Shown piece by piece: positions 19,805-30,362 of a stretch of 64,000 nt of DNA; the stretch's first letter is position 1, and each line of letters starts with the position of its first letter. Under the pieces are notes generated by a model that was not told the origin of the DNA, made no database searches, and saw only the letters and a program-made list of their open reading frames with translations. The DNA comes from Deefgea salmonis (GTDB lineage: Bacteria > Pseudomonadota > Gammaproteobacteria > Burkholderiales > Chitinibacteraceae), in NCBI RefSeq assembly GCF_020531905.1, contig NZ_JAJAWG010000001.1, forward strand, positions 124,001 through 188,000, given 5' to 3'. The translations under genes were made by a program, and so were the position numbers.

Positions 19805-20227
19805 GTGCATAACGCGGGCGTCTATCTAACTTGGCTACAATTACTCTACGTGGGTATTTTACTTCTCATTTTTTACGCTGCAGAGTTGGTGTTTTTTTGG
19901 CTGCGACATGGTCGAAAGAATAAAGCGACAGATTTAACTGTAAATCTGCAACTGCAAATTGATGATTTACGTAATGAATTGGCCAATACACGTGTGCGCC
20001 TTGCTGCAATTGCTGTGCAATTGCCGTCTTCGGACTTTGAACATAATTCATTAAACGCATTATCAGTATCCTCTGCGCTTGTTCAAGATCCAGAATCCCC
20101 TTACTCCCACGCGATTCGGCTAGCGCAAACCGGGGCAGATGCGCCGGAAGTGGCGGCGGCTTGTGGGATTTCTCGTGGCGAGGCCGATTTGATTGTGGCG
20201 ATTTATCGTAGCGCGGAACGCAACTAA
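19805..20227 (+). CDS. DUF2802 membrane-anchored protein
   Basis: From GTG 19805 this is 140 residues: a transmembrane helix at about 10-30 (LQLLYVGILLLIFYAAELVFFW), a short coiled coil (LQLQIDDLRNELANTRVRLA), and a C-terminal HTH-like DUF2802 motif (AIRLAQTGADAPEVAAACGISRGEADLIV). The frame extends to 19712 inside fliT, but GGGGGT just before GTG 19805 and the position of the membrane helix favour the shorter form. DUF2802 genes are often found beside flagellar genes; the function is unknown. Confidence 0.75.
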   Translation: MHNAGVYLTWLQLLYVGILLLIFYAAELVFFWLRHGRKNKATDLTVNLQLQIDDLRNELANTRVRLAAIAVQLPSSDFEHNSLNALSVSSALVQDPESPYSHAIRLAQTGADAPEVAAACGISRGEADLIVAIYRSAERN

Positions 20228-21270
20228 TGCTGCCGGGTAATATGGCCAGCACCTTGCTAACGCAATATTTGCGCGGTCAGCAAGGTGTTTTAGAGGCGGT
20301 CAAACTCTCCCCTGATGATATTCGCCTGACTGTGGGCGAGAAAGTTCAAGCAACAGTCACCAATCTGTTACCCAATGGCCGCTTTGCGGTGCTGATTAAA
20401 GATCAATTGCTCGATCTTAACTTACCCCGCAATACTCAACCCGGTGAAAAACTCGATTTAACAGTGTTGGCTAAAACGCCAACGCTCACCTTTAGTCTGG
20501 CTCAAGCTGAAGCCAAGCCAACTATAGCACCAGCGCCAAATGTGGCATTAAGTCAAGGCGCAGCGATGCTTAGCGCTGTATTAAACGCGCCAACGGATGG
20601 CAAAACAGCGGTATTACAGCAAGCTCAGCCTTTGTTTATGGCTTCACCAAATTCGGCGCAATTGGCTGGCCAATTGGCTGGGCGTTTAGCAGAAAGTGGC
20701 TTGTTTTATGAGTCGCATCAAGCCGAATGGGTGAGTGGACAGCGGCCTTTACAAACCTTATTAAAAGAGCCACAGGCGCAATTTAATCTTGCCGCAGGTG
20801 CCGAACAAACACTAAAGAGTGATCTGCCTTTAGCGCGTCAAACCACGACCATGGCGGCGGATGCCTTGTTGTTGCATAAAAAAAATGAGGATATACCGCC
20901 CGAGCAAGCGATGCGGCAATTGGTTCGCCAGCAAGTCGATTTACTTGAGCAGCGGCCTTTGATTTGGCAAGGGGTGGCGTGGCCCGATCAGTCTTTGCGT
21001 TGGGAATTAGAGTTAAAAAACCAGGGCGAGGCGCATAGCGAGCTCAACCCCGCGCAGCAGCAATGGCAAACCAAACTAGATTTGACTTTGCCTAAGCTGG
21101 GTGAGTTGGGCGTTGTTGCTAGCTTGCAACACGGGCAGTTTCATTTGCGCTTTAACGCGCTGAACGCCGATACCGCTGATTTACTCAAGCAGCAGCAAGC
21201 AAGTTTGCTTGAGCGTTTTGCGGCAGCCGGCCTCAATGTCGTGCAATATCAGGTCAGCAATGAGACATAA
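20227..21270 (+). CDS. FliK-like flagellar hook-length control protein
   Basis: A 347-residue protein whose C-terminal ~90 residues (about 250-345) match the Flg_hook domain of FliK (WPDQSLRWELELKNQGEAHS, then LDLTLPKLGELGVVASLQHG and DLLKQQQASLLERFAAAGLN). The N-terminal two thirds are low-complexity and Ala/Gln-rich, as in FliK. The start codon overlaps the preceding stop by one base (TAATG). It is paired with an FlhB-C-like gene that overlaps its end; FliK and FlhB are known to interact during the export switch. It is probably a second FliK-type protein and not the main hook ruler. Confidence 0.75.
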   Translation: MLPGNMASTLLTQYLRGQQGVLEAVKLSPDDIRLTVGEKVQATVTNLLPNGRFAVLIKDQLLDLNLPRNTQPGEKLDLTVLAKTPTLTFSLAQAEAKPTIAPAPNVALSQGAAMLSAVLNAPTDGKTAVLQQAQPLFMASPNSAQLAGQLAGRLAESGLFYESHQAEWVSGQRPLQTLLKEPQAQFNLAAGAEQTLKSDLPLARQTTTMAADALLLHKKNEDIPPEQAMRQLVRQQVDLLEQRPLIWQGVAWPDQSLRWELELKNQGEAHSELNPAQQQWQTKLDLTLPKLGELGVVASLQHGQFHLRFNALNADTADLLKQQQASLLERFAAAGLNVVQYQVSNET

Positions 21271-21610
21271 ACCGTTATCACGCGCGGTGGCGCTGGCTTA
21301 TCGCGAGGGCAGCAGTGCGCCGCGCGTGGTGGCCAAAGGGCAGGGTTTGCTGGCCGAACGCATTATTGAAAAAGCCAAAGAAGCCGGTATCTTTGTGCAT
21401 GATTCGCCAGAAATGGTGTCTTTACTGATGCAAGTTGATTTAGATAGCCAGATTCCAGCGCAGCTGTATCGCGCTGTGGCAGAATTGCTGGCGTTTATTT
21501 ATATGCTCGAGCGGGGTGATACCGTCACCGCGCCTGATTTTAGTCATTTATCTGCTTTAAGCGAGCCGCAGGCTGCGCCTTTAGTTGTTGATCCGACGGA
21601 CTCCTTGTGA
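21260..21610 (+). CDS. FlhB C-terminal domain-like protein (EscU/YscU switch family)
   Basis: A 116-residue protein resembling only the cytoplasmic C-terminal part of FlhB (AVALAYREGSSAPRVVAKGQ, then IIEKAKEAGIFVHDSPEMVSLL). It lacks the membrane domain and the NPTH autocleavage motif, as do the known FlhB-like short proteins. The start at ATG 21260 overlaps the FliK-like gene by 11 nt and removes an unrelated 17-residue extension. It may modulate export switching with the FliK-like protein. Confidence 0.8.
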   Translation: MRHKPLSRAVALAYREGSSAPRVVAKGQGLLAERIIEKAKEAGIFVHDSPEMVSLLMQVDLDSQIPAQLYRAVAELLAFIYMLERGDTVTAPDFSHLSALSEPQAAPLVVDPTDSL

Positions 21611-22746
21611 TTATTTCTTCAGTCTCTTTACGCCGCAGTCAGCTGGCGGTGGCCGCTTTATTTCTGGTGTTAGGTTTTAATTTTGGCACTTGGGCTTCTC
21701 GCATTCCCACCTTAAAAATGCAATTGGATTTAAGCGCCGCCGAGGTGGGGATTTTATTATTGGCCAGTGGATTGGGTGCGGTATTTTCCTTTCCGATTAC
21801 CGCCACTTTGCTGCATAAATTGGGCTCTAGAAAACTCTGCTTGCTGGCAGGTTCAGCGATTCCATTGATTTTGATCGCGCTGTCTTTGGCGCCGACTTTT
21901 CCTTTAGCGATGGCGGTGATGGCGCTGGAAGGTATCGCTGTGGCGTGCCTGAATGTCGCGATGAATTCGCAAGGGGTTGAGGTTGAGCTGGCGGGTAAGC
22001 AGGCGATTATGTCGCGCTTACATGCGGTGTTTAGTTTGGGTGGTTTATTGGCAGCGTTGTTTGCTTCTGGGCTGACGCTGCTGACGGATTCTTTATGGAT
22101 TCATTTTGTTTCTGCCGCTGGTTTGTTGTGGCTTGGCGTGGCTTTTGCGCGTAAAGGCTTGCTGCCCGAGCAGATAAAAGACGCCGAGCAGTCCAATGGC
22201 AAACGTTTTGTGATGCCTAAGGGTATTGCACTGTGGTTGGGTTTGATTGCGCTGTGCGGCACGGTGGTTGAAGGCTCGATGTCCGATTGGTCGGCTTTGT
22301 ATTTAAAAGAAATGGCTGGCGCTTCGGCGCAGTTGGCCCCACTGGGGATTGCCTGTGTTTCCGGTACGATGCTGATTGCCCGTTGGTTGGGCGATGGTTG
22401 GCGCACGCGCTGGGGCGCTGAGCGAATGTTAACCGGCGGTGGTTTATTAGCTGGCGTTGGTTTAGCGATGGCACTGGTGATCGGTGGCGTGGTACCGGCT
22501 TTAATCGGCTTTGCTTTGGTCGGTTTGGGTGTGGCGGCGGTGTCGCCGTGTGTGTATGCCGCAGCCGCCAAGCATGGCGCAGTGGCGTTGGCGGCAGTGA
22601 CGACCATGGGTTCGATTGGGGCGCTGATGGGGCCACCGTTGATTGGCTTTATTGCCCATGCGAGTAATTTGGCGTGGGGCATGGCGGTGATTGCGCTGGC
22701 GGCCACATTGATTGCTTGGTGCACTCGGCGGGTTGATTGGCGCTGA
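21607..22746 (+). CDS. MFS transporter (YbjJ-like)
   Basis: A 379-residue hydrophobic protein with about 12 membrane helices and the MFS layout (GFNFGTWASRIPTLKMQLDL at the start; LLHKLGSRKLCLLAGSAIPL as the loop 2-3 signature region; WLGDGWRTRWGAERMLTGGG in the second half). It resembles the YbjJ group of putative sugar/multidrug permeases. The GTG start overlaps the previous stop by 4 nt (GTGA), so it may be translated from the flagellar transcript, although nothing links its function to motility. Substrate unknown. Confidence 0.85.
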   Translation: MIISSVSLRRSQLAVAALFLVLGFNFGTWASRIPTLKMQLDLSAAEVGILLLASGLGAVFSFPITATLLHKLGSRKLCLLAGSAIPLILIALSLAPTFPLAMAVMALEGIAVACLNVAMNSQGVEVELAGKQAIMSRLHAVFSLGGLLAALFASGLTLLTDSLWIHFVSAAGLLWLGVAFARKGLLPEQIKDAEQSNGKRFVMPKGIALWLGLIALCGTVVEGSMSDWSALYLKEMAGASAQLAPLGIACVSGTMLIARWLGDGWRTRWGAERMLTGGGLLAGVGLAMALVIGGVVPALIGFALVGLGVAAVSPCVYAAAAKHGAVALAAVTTMGSIGALMGPPLIGFIAHASNLAWGMAVIALAATLIAWCTRRVDWR

Positions 22747-25131
<2,385 letters not shown>

Positions 25132-25199
25132 TTATCGGTTTGCCGTATAAAAAACAGCCTCGTTAGCGTCATGCCGTTCACTCTATAAAAAACCTTTTG

Positions 25200-25324
25200 A
25201 CGCAGAGACGCAGAGGCGCAGAGAAAAGCCAAGTTGGAACTTAAACCCCAGTAAAAATCACGATTTAAGTCGTTGTTTGCTGATGTTTTGCACTGGTTTT
25301 CTCTGCGTCTCAGCGCCTCTGCGT
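25200..25324. repeat. Inverted copies of a CGCAGAG-rich repeat
   Basis: Two 28-nt arms (25200-25227 and 25297-25324) are inverted and identical at 25 of 28 positions. Each is made of CGCAGAG units in tandem, ending with AGAAAA. They lie between the convergent fadH and rdgC genes and would form a long hairpin in RNA from either side, so they could also stop transcription. CGCAGAG repeats of this type are widespread in bacterial genomes. Confidence 0.6.
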
Positions 25325-25368
25325 TGGCTTTTCAATGTTTGACTTGGTGGTGTCGGCGACTAAATAGC

Positions 25369-26280
25369 TTAGGTTTTTTGTGTTTCGCCGCCCAGCGCTA
25401 CAACCAATTCAGGAATAAATCCGCGTAGCTCGCCAATTAAGAGCGCCATTTGCGATTCGAAGAGCGCGTCTTGCGTTTCGGCGTCCATGTCTTTGACTTC
25501 GTCTTTGAGCACGTCAAGCATCGCCAGTGATTTGATTTCGAGCGCTTCGGTGAGTGTAAACGTCAAGCGTTCGCCAAAAGCCAAAGCCAAACGCGTGGCA
25601 ATTTTACCGGCTTCTAAATGCTGGCGAACTTCTTCGCAGTCCATCACTTGGCGCTTAAAGCGGGCAATCGAGCCTTCGTCGCCCGGCACTTTAAGCTCGG
25701 CATCTTGGCCGATGCTGAAGGCCGCGGGTGGTTCGCTCGTTAGCCAGTCGGTCATGGCCATCGCAGGGCTGGTTTCGGTATCAATCAAGCGCGTTGGCAA
25801 GCTGCCCAGTGTTTCGCGAAGGGTTGAGAGTAGATATTCAGCCTTGGCAGCGGACGCGGCATCGACAATCACTAAGCCATTGGCTAAATCGAGCAGGGCG
25901 CGATTGGTGCGGCTGCGGGTAAAGGCGCGTGGCAACAGCTCATCGGTAATGCGTTCTTTCATTTCTCGCTGTTCTTTACGGCCGACTTTGCGGTTTTCTT
26001 CTTGCTCAATGTGTAAAACGCGCTGATCGAGCTCGTCTTTAATCACGGCGGCAGGCAGCACTTTTTCTTCGGTTTTGAGGCTAATCAACACGGCATCTTG
26101 GCGTACGAAGGCGAATTCTTCTGGCGCATGACGGGCGGGTGCAACCCAGCCACAACTTTGCATATCCATATTGCCGCAAGGCACAAATGGACGTTTAGCC
26201 AATTCGGTGCCGATGGATTCGCTGGTGAGTGCGTGATCGGCGCTCAGGCGATAAATTTGTAAGTTACGAAACCAAAGCAT
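25369..26280 (-). CDS. rdgC: Recombination-associated protein RdgC
   Basis: A DNA-binding ring protein that modulates RecA; in Neisseria it is linked to pilin variation. The 303 residues begin MLWFRNLQIYRLSADHAL and contain PCGNMDMQSCGWVAP and DEGSIARFKRQVMDCEEVRQ, all typical of RdgC. ATG 26280 is preferred to the longer frame because AAGGAAAG lies just upstream and the N-terminus then matches the family. It stands alone, convergent with fadH. Confidence 0.93.
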   Translation of the reverse strand: MLWFRNLQIYRLSADHALTSESIGTELAKRPFVPCGNMDMQSCGWVAPARHAPEEFAFVRQDAVLISLKTEEKVLPAAVIKDELDQRVLHIEQEENRKVGRKEQREMKERITDELLPRAFTRSRTNRALLDLANGLVIVDAASAAKAEYLLSTLRETLGSLPTRLIDTETSPAMAMTDWLTSEPPAAFSIGQDAELKVPGDEGSIARFKRQVMDCEEVRQHLEAGKIATRLALAFGERLTFTLTEALEIKSLAMLDVLKDEVKDMDAETQDALFESQMALLIGELRGFIPELVVALGGETQKT

Positions 26281-26374
26281 GGGGCTTTCCTTTATCTGGG
26301 TGGCCGATTGTAGCGCTGCTGGCGGCAGACGCAAAGGTTAAGCGTGAAAGAGTCGGTTTGCTTTGTATGTGTTA

Positions 26375-26393
26375 TTGAGAATGATTGCTATTG
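26375..26393. promoter_or_regulatory. Fur box upstream of the Fe(III) importer
   Basis: The sequence TGAGAATGATTGCTATTG (about 26375-26393) matches the 19-bp Fur consensus at about 12 positions, including the GA-AATGAT core. It lies about 50 nt before the start codon of the iron-binding protein. It predicts repression under iron-replete conditions. Confidence 0.65.
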
Positions 26394-26439
26394 TGTGCTA
26401 CAGTGGCCGCACTTTATCTTCTTTATTTTGGAATGACTC

Positions 26440-27435
26440 ATGATGAAACGCATCGCATTCTCTGTGCTGACCTTGTCTTTGATGTCGGGCTTTGCTCAGG
26501 CGGAAACGGTTACTGTATATAGTGCCCGCAACGAGCAATTGATTAAGCCTTTGTTTGATGCGTATACGCAGCAAACTGGCGTTGAAGTCAAAGTGTTGAC
26601 CGATAAAGAAGGTCCACTGATGGCGCGTTTACAAGCTGAAGGCAGCAATACACCAGCGGACATGTTGATTACAGTCGATGCCGGCAATCTTTGGCAGGCA
26701 TCCAATTTAGGCTTACTTAAAACCGTGAGCTCAAAAGTACTCGATGCCAATATTCCAGTGCATTTGCGTGATCAAAAAGGGCAATGGTATGGCTTGTCAG
26801 TGCGCGCGCGCACTATGTTTTACAATCCAGAGTTAGTTAACGCCGATCAACTGTCGACGTATGAAGACTTGGCTGATCCAAAGTGGAAAGGTAAATTGTG
26901 CTTACGCACCAGTAAAAAAGTCTACAACCAATCTTTGGTTGCGATGATGATTGAGCAATACGGCGAAGCCAAAACCGAAAAAATTGTTCGCGGTTGGGTG
27001 GCCAATTTAGCGACCAATGTATTCCCGGATGATACGAAATTGCTCGAAGCCATTGCGGCAGGTCAGTGCGGTGTTGGGATTGCCAATACTTACTATTTCG
27101 GCCGAATTGTAGAAAAAAATCCAAAATTTAACGCCAAGCTCTTCTGGGCGAATCAAAAAGCTGAAGGCGTGCATGTGAATGTCTCCGGTGCGGGCGTGAC
27201 GCGCTACGCTAAAAACGAAGCCGGTGCGTTGAAATTAATCGAATGGTTGTCGTCGCCAAAAGCGCAAAATATCTACGCCGATAAAGACATGGAATTCCCG
27301 GTTAATCCTGCAGTTAAACCGGATCAATTGGTGGCTTCTTGGGGACCATTTAAGCAAAACCTAATCAATATGAGTAAGGCCGGTGAATTGCAGTCGCAAG
27401 CGGTTAAATTGATGGATCGCGCTGGGTATAAATAA
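26440..27435 (+). CDS. fbpA: Fe(III) ABC transporter, periplasmic iron-binding protein
   Basis: Periplasmic binding protein that delivers ferric iron to the permease. The 331 residues have a signal peptide ([21 protein letters not shown], cleavage after AQA), the FbpA-type start [16 protein letters not shown], and the tyrosine-rich ligand segment [16 protein letters not shown], whose adjacent Tyr residues coordinate iron in the family. A Fur box lies upstream; the permease and ATPase genes follow after a stem-loop. The gene name could equally be futA or afuA; the iron role is well supported. Confidence 0.9.
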   Translation: MMKRIAFSVLTLSLMSGFAQAETVTVYSARNEQLIKPLFDAYTQQTGVEVKVLTDKEGPLMARLQAEGSNTPADMLITVDAGNLWQASNLGLLKTVSSKVLDANIPVHLRDQKGQWYGLSVRARTMFYNPELVNADQLSTYEDLADPKWKGKLCLRTSKKVYNQSLVAMMIEQYGEAKTEKIVRGWVANLATNVFPDDTKLLEAIAAGQCGVGIANTYYFGRIVEKNPKFNAKLFWANQKAEGVHVNVSGAGVTRYAKNEAGALKLIEWLSSPKAQNIYADKDMEFPVNPAVKPDQLVASWGPFKQNLINMSKAGELQSQAVKLMDRAGYK

Positions 27436-27592
27436 TCTCAGCGGCAGTGCGCGCCCTTTGGCAGCAAAACACGGTGTGGTTTTCGTTTTAGGGTGTTTTG
27501 ATGTTGTTGGCTAAAATGGGGATGCCGTACTTCGCTATCATTTTATTGTAATCAAAACGTGGCATATCGCCCGCGCCCGATTACAATCGATA

Positions 27593-27618
27593 GGCAGCCG
27601 TTAATCGGCTGCCTTTTT
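27593..27618 (+). terminator. Stem-loop between iron-binding protein and permease genes
   Basis: A perfect 8-bp GGCAGCCG / CGGCTGCC stem with a TTAAT loop followed by TTTTT. In binding-protein-dependent operons such a stem lets the binding protein be made in excess over the membrane components. Confidence 0.75.
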
Positions 27619-27635
27619 CATATTTTTGGATCGCT

Positions 27636-29237
27636 ATGCGTTTTATGTCTCCTCGCGGTGCGGTATTGCTATTGCCAATAGCCTTGCTGACACTGATTCC
27701 GCTGTTGGTGGTGATGGGCTCTTTTTTGCAGCCCGAGCCCGAAATTTGGCAACATTTATCTGAATATGTGTTGCCCGATGTGCTCAAAAATACCCTGATC
27801 TTAATCGTGGGGGTGGGGGTGGGGGTATTGCTCTTGGGGGTGCCGCTCGCTTGGCTCACCGCCGTATGCCAGTTCCCCGGACGACAGTTTTTTGCTTGGG
27901 CTTTAATGCTGCCTTTGGCTATGCCAGCCTATGTGCTGGCTTTTGTCATGGTCGGCTTTTTAGATTTTACTGGGCCGGTGCAAACGTTATTGCGTGAATG
28001 GACGGGCTCATCAGCGTGGTTTCCGCGCATTCGCAGTACCGGTGGCGTGATCTTGGTGATGTCGCTGGCGTTTTATCCCTATGTGTATTTGCTCGCCAGA
28101 AATGCATTTTTAACCCAAGGCAAACGTGCACTCGAGGCGGCGCAGATGTTGGGCATGTCACGACCACGGGCGTTTTTTGCTGTGGCTTTGCCCATGGCGC
28201 GCCCTTGGCTCATTGCTGGGGTGACGTTGGCGCTGATGGAAACATTGGCTGACTTTGGGACGGTGTCGATTTTTAATTTTGATACCTTTACCACCGCAAT
28301 TTATAAATCGTGGTTTTCATTATTTAATCTGACTGCCGCGTCGCAATTGGCGTCTTTACTGGTGTTGTTGGTGCTGCTGATGCTCGGGCTTGAGCGTTGG
28401 GGGCGGGGGGCGCGCCGCTATCATGGCCGCATTGTGGCGCGTGAACGGATTATTCTGACGCCTTCGCAAGGCCGTTGGGCCACAGCGGCGTGTACGTTGG
28501 TGTTGTTGCTGGCGTTTTTAATTCCAATGGCGCAATTGCTGGTTTGGTGTGCTGAAGTATGGCGTGAAGATTTTGATTCACGCTATCCAGGGTTTATTTT
28601 GCGCTCGATTGGCATCTCTTTATTGGCGGCGTTGATTGTCACGGTATTGGCCTTGTTGATGGTGTATGTGCAACGCCGCTACCCAGCAAAAATCACCTCG
28701 GTCTTGGTGCGAATCGCCACCGTCGGCTATGCCGTGCCGGGCACGGTGCTGGCAGTCGGGGTGTTTATACCGATTGCGTGGTTAGACAACCAATTGCTGC
28801 CTATTGCCCATGCTTTGGGCTTTACCACGTTTCAGATTTTAAAAGGCTCGGTCGCGGTGATGCTGCTGGCTTTGGCGGCGCGCTTTATGGCGGTGGGCTT
28901 TCAGCCGATTGATAGTGCGATGCAAAGGATTAGTCGCAATCAAGAAGATGCCGCTCGTACCTTAGGGGTGAGCGAGCGCGGTTTGTTGTGGCGTTTGCAT
29001 TTACCGCTACTGCAAGGTGGGGTGATGACGGCGGTGTTGATGGTGTTTGTCGATGTGATGAAAGAAATGCCAATTACCTTGATGACGCGCCCGTTTGGCT
29101 GGGATACCTTGGCAGTGCGGGTATTTGAAATGACGTCCGAAGGCATGTGGCAAAACGCCGCATTGCCGAGCTTGTTAATTGTAATCAGTGGCTTATTGCC
29201 AGTGATTTTATTGGTTAGAAAATCAGAGAGTGAATAA
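27636..29237 (+). CDS. fbpB: Fe(III) ABC transporter, fused permease
   Basis: A 533-residue inner-membrane protein with about 12 helices and two permease modules, each with an EAA-type loop for ATPase contact (ALEAAQMLGMSRPRAFFAVALP in the first half and DAARTLGVSERGLLWRLHLP in the second). This duplicated arrangement is typical of FbpB/SfuB ferric permeases. The start ATG is 18 nt after the intergenic stem-loop; the stop overlaps the ATPase start (TAATG). Confidence 0.92.
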   Translation: MRFMSPRGAVLLLPIALLTLIPLLVVMGSFLQPEPEIWQHLSEYVLPDVLKNTLILIVGVGVGVLLLGVPLAWLTAVCQFPGRQFFAWALMLPLAMPAYVLAFVMVGFLDFTGPVQTLLREWTGSSAWFPRIRSTGGVILVMSLAFYPYVYLLARNAFLTQGKRALEAAQMLGMSRPRAFFAVALPMARPWLIAGVTLALMETLADFGTVSIFNFDTFTTAIYKSWFSLFNLTAASQLASLLVLLVLLMLGLERWGRGARRYHGRIVARERIILTPSQGRWATAACTLVLLLAFLIPMAQLLVWCAEVWREDFDSRYPGFILRSIGISLLAALIVTVLALLMVYVQRRYPAKITSVLVRIATVGYAVPGTVLAVGVFIPIAWLDNQLLPIAHALGFTTFQILKGSVAVMLLALAARFMAVGFQPIDSAMQRISRNQEDAARTLGVSERGLLWRLHLPLLQGGVMTAVLMVFVDVMKEMPITLMTRPFGWDTLAVRVFEMTSEGMWQNAALPSLLIVISGLLPVILLVRKSESE

Positions 29238-30268
29238 TGGCTTTGCTACAAGTTGATGCGTTAGCGGTTTCATTTGCCGGGCGTAAGGTCGTTGAAAATT
29301 TGTCGTTTGACTTGCTTGAAGGCGAGATTGCTTGTTTGCTTGGCGCTTCAGGCTGCGGTAAAACCACGGTTTTGCGCGCCATTGCTGGCTTTGAGCCTTT
29401 GACGGCGGGGAGCATCGTTTTGGCGGGGCGACAAGTGGGCTCGCCCCAATTGCAAACGCCGGTACAAGAGCGCGGTATCGGCATGGTGTTTCAAGATTAC
29501 GCCTTGTTTCCGCATTTGACCGTTTCGGCCAATATTGCGTTTGGTTTGCCCAATAAAGACAGCAAAAAAATAGCCGAGCTGCTGGAGCTGGTTGGCTTAA
29601 GTCATGTGGAAGATCGTTATCCACATCAATTGTCCGGTGGTCAGCAGCAGCGGGTGGCTTTAGCCCGCGCATTAGCGCCCAAGCCGCGTTTATTATTGCT
29701 CGATGAGCCGTTTTCAAATTTAGACGTTGAGTTGCGTGAGCGTTTGGGGCAAGAGGTCAGGGCGATTTTAAAAGCCAGTGGCACGACGGCGATTTTAGTC
29801 ACGCATGATCAGCGCGAAGCATTTGCAATGGCCGATCGTGTGGGCGTCATGCATGAGGGCGCATTGCGGCAATGGGCCGCGCCGTATGATCTTTATCATG
29901 AACCGGCGGATCGGTTTGTCGCTAATTTTATTGGCGAAGGGGTGATGCTGCCCGCGCGCTTGAGTGGCCCCAATTGTATTGCATTTGAATTGGGTGAAAT
30001 TTGCCGCACGGTGCCCATTGAATGCGGAATTGGCAGCGAAATGGAAGTGCTGATCCGCCCGGACGATATTGTGCATGTCGATCACAGCCCGCTCAAAGCC
30101 GAAGTGGTGGCCAAGGTATTTCGTGGTGCGCATTTTTTGTACACCTTGGCGCTGCCTTCCGGGCATAAAGTGCTGTCTTTGGTGCCGAGTCATCACAATC
30201 ATGCGATTGGCGAAGCCATTGGTATTGAGGTTGAATGCGAGCATGTGATTTATTTTAAAGTTGAATAG
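29237..30268 (+). CDS. fbpC: Fe(III) ABC transporter, ATP-binding protein
   Basis: A 343-residue ATPase with Walker A GASGCGKTT, Q-loop MVFQDYALFPHLTV, signature LSGGQQQRVALARAL, Walker B LLLLDEPFSNLD and H-loop LVTHDQREA, followed by a C-terminal TOBE-like domain (about 240-343) as in FbpC. One-base overlap with the permease gene suggests coupled translation. With the Fur box upstream, the three genes form one iron-repressed import system. Confidence 0.95.
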   Translation: MALLQVDALAVSFAGRKVVENLSFDLLEGEIACLLGASGCGKTTVLRAIAGFEPLTAGSIVLAGRQVGSPQLQTPVQERGIGMVFQDYALFPHLTVSANIAFGLPNKDSKKIAELLELVGLSHVEDRYPHQLSGGQQQRVALARALAPKPRLLLLDEPFSNLDVELRERLGQEVRAILKASGTTAILVTHDQREAFAMADRVGVMHEGALRQWAAPYDLYHEPADRFVANFIGEGVMLPARLSGPNCIAFELGEICRTVPIECGIGSEMEVLIRPDDIVHVDHSPLKAEVVAKVFRGAHFLYTLALPSGHKVLSLVPSHHNHAIGEAIGIEVECEHVIYFKVE

Positions 30269-30362
30269 CGCGCGATTGCTGGTTGGTGGCGATTTGTCTA
30301 GGCAAATAGTGCTGCATTAGTTATTATTAATATAATTAATTGATAGCTAAACGGGATCTCGA

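Noticed and set aside
21260-21610. Missing NPTH motif in the FlhB-like protein as a sign of decay
   Set aside because: Short FlhB-C-like proteins generally lack NPTH; it is a family feature, not a mutation.
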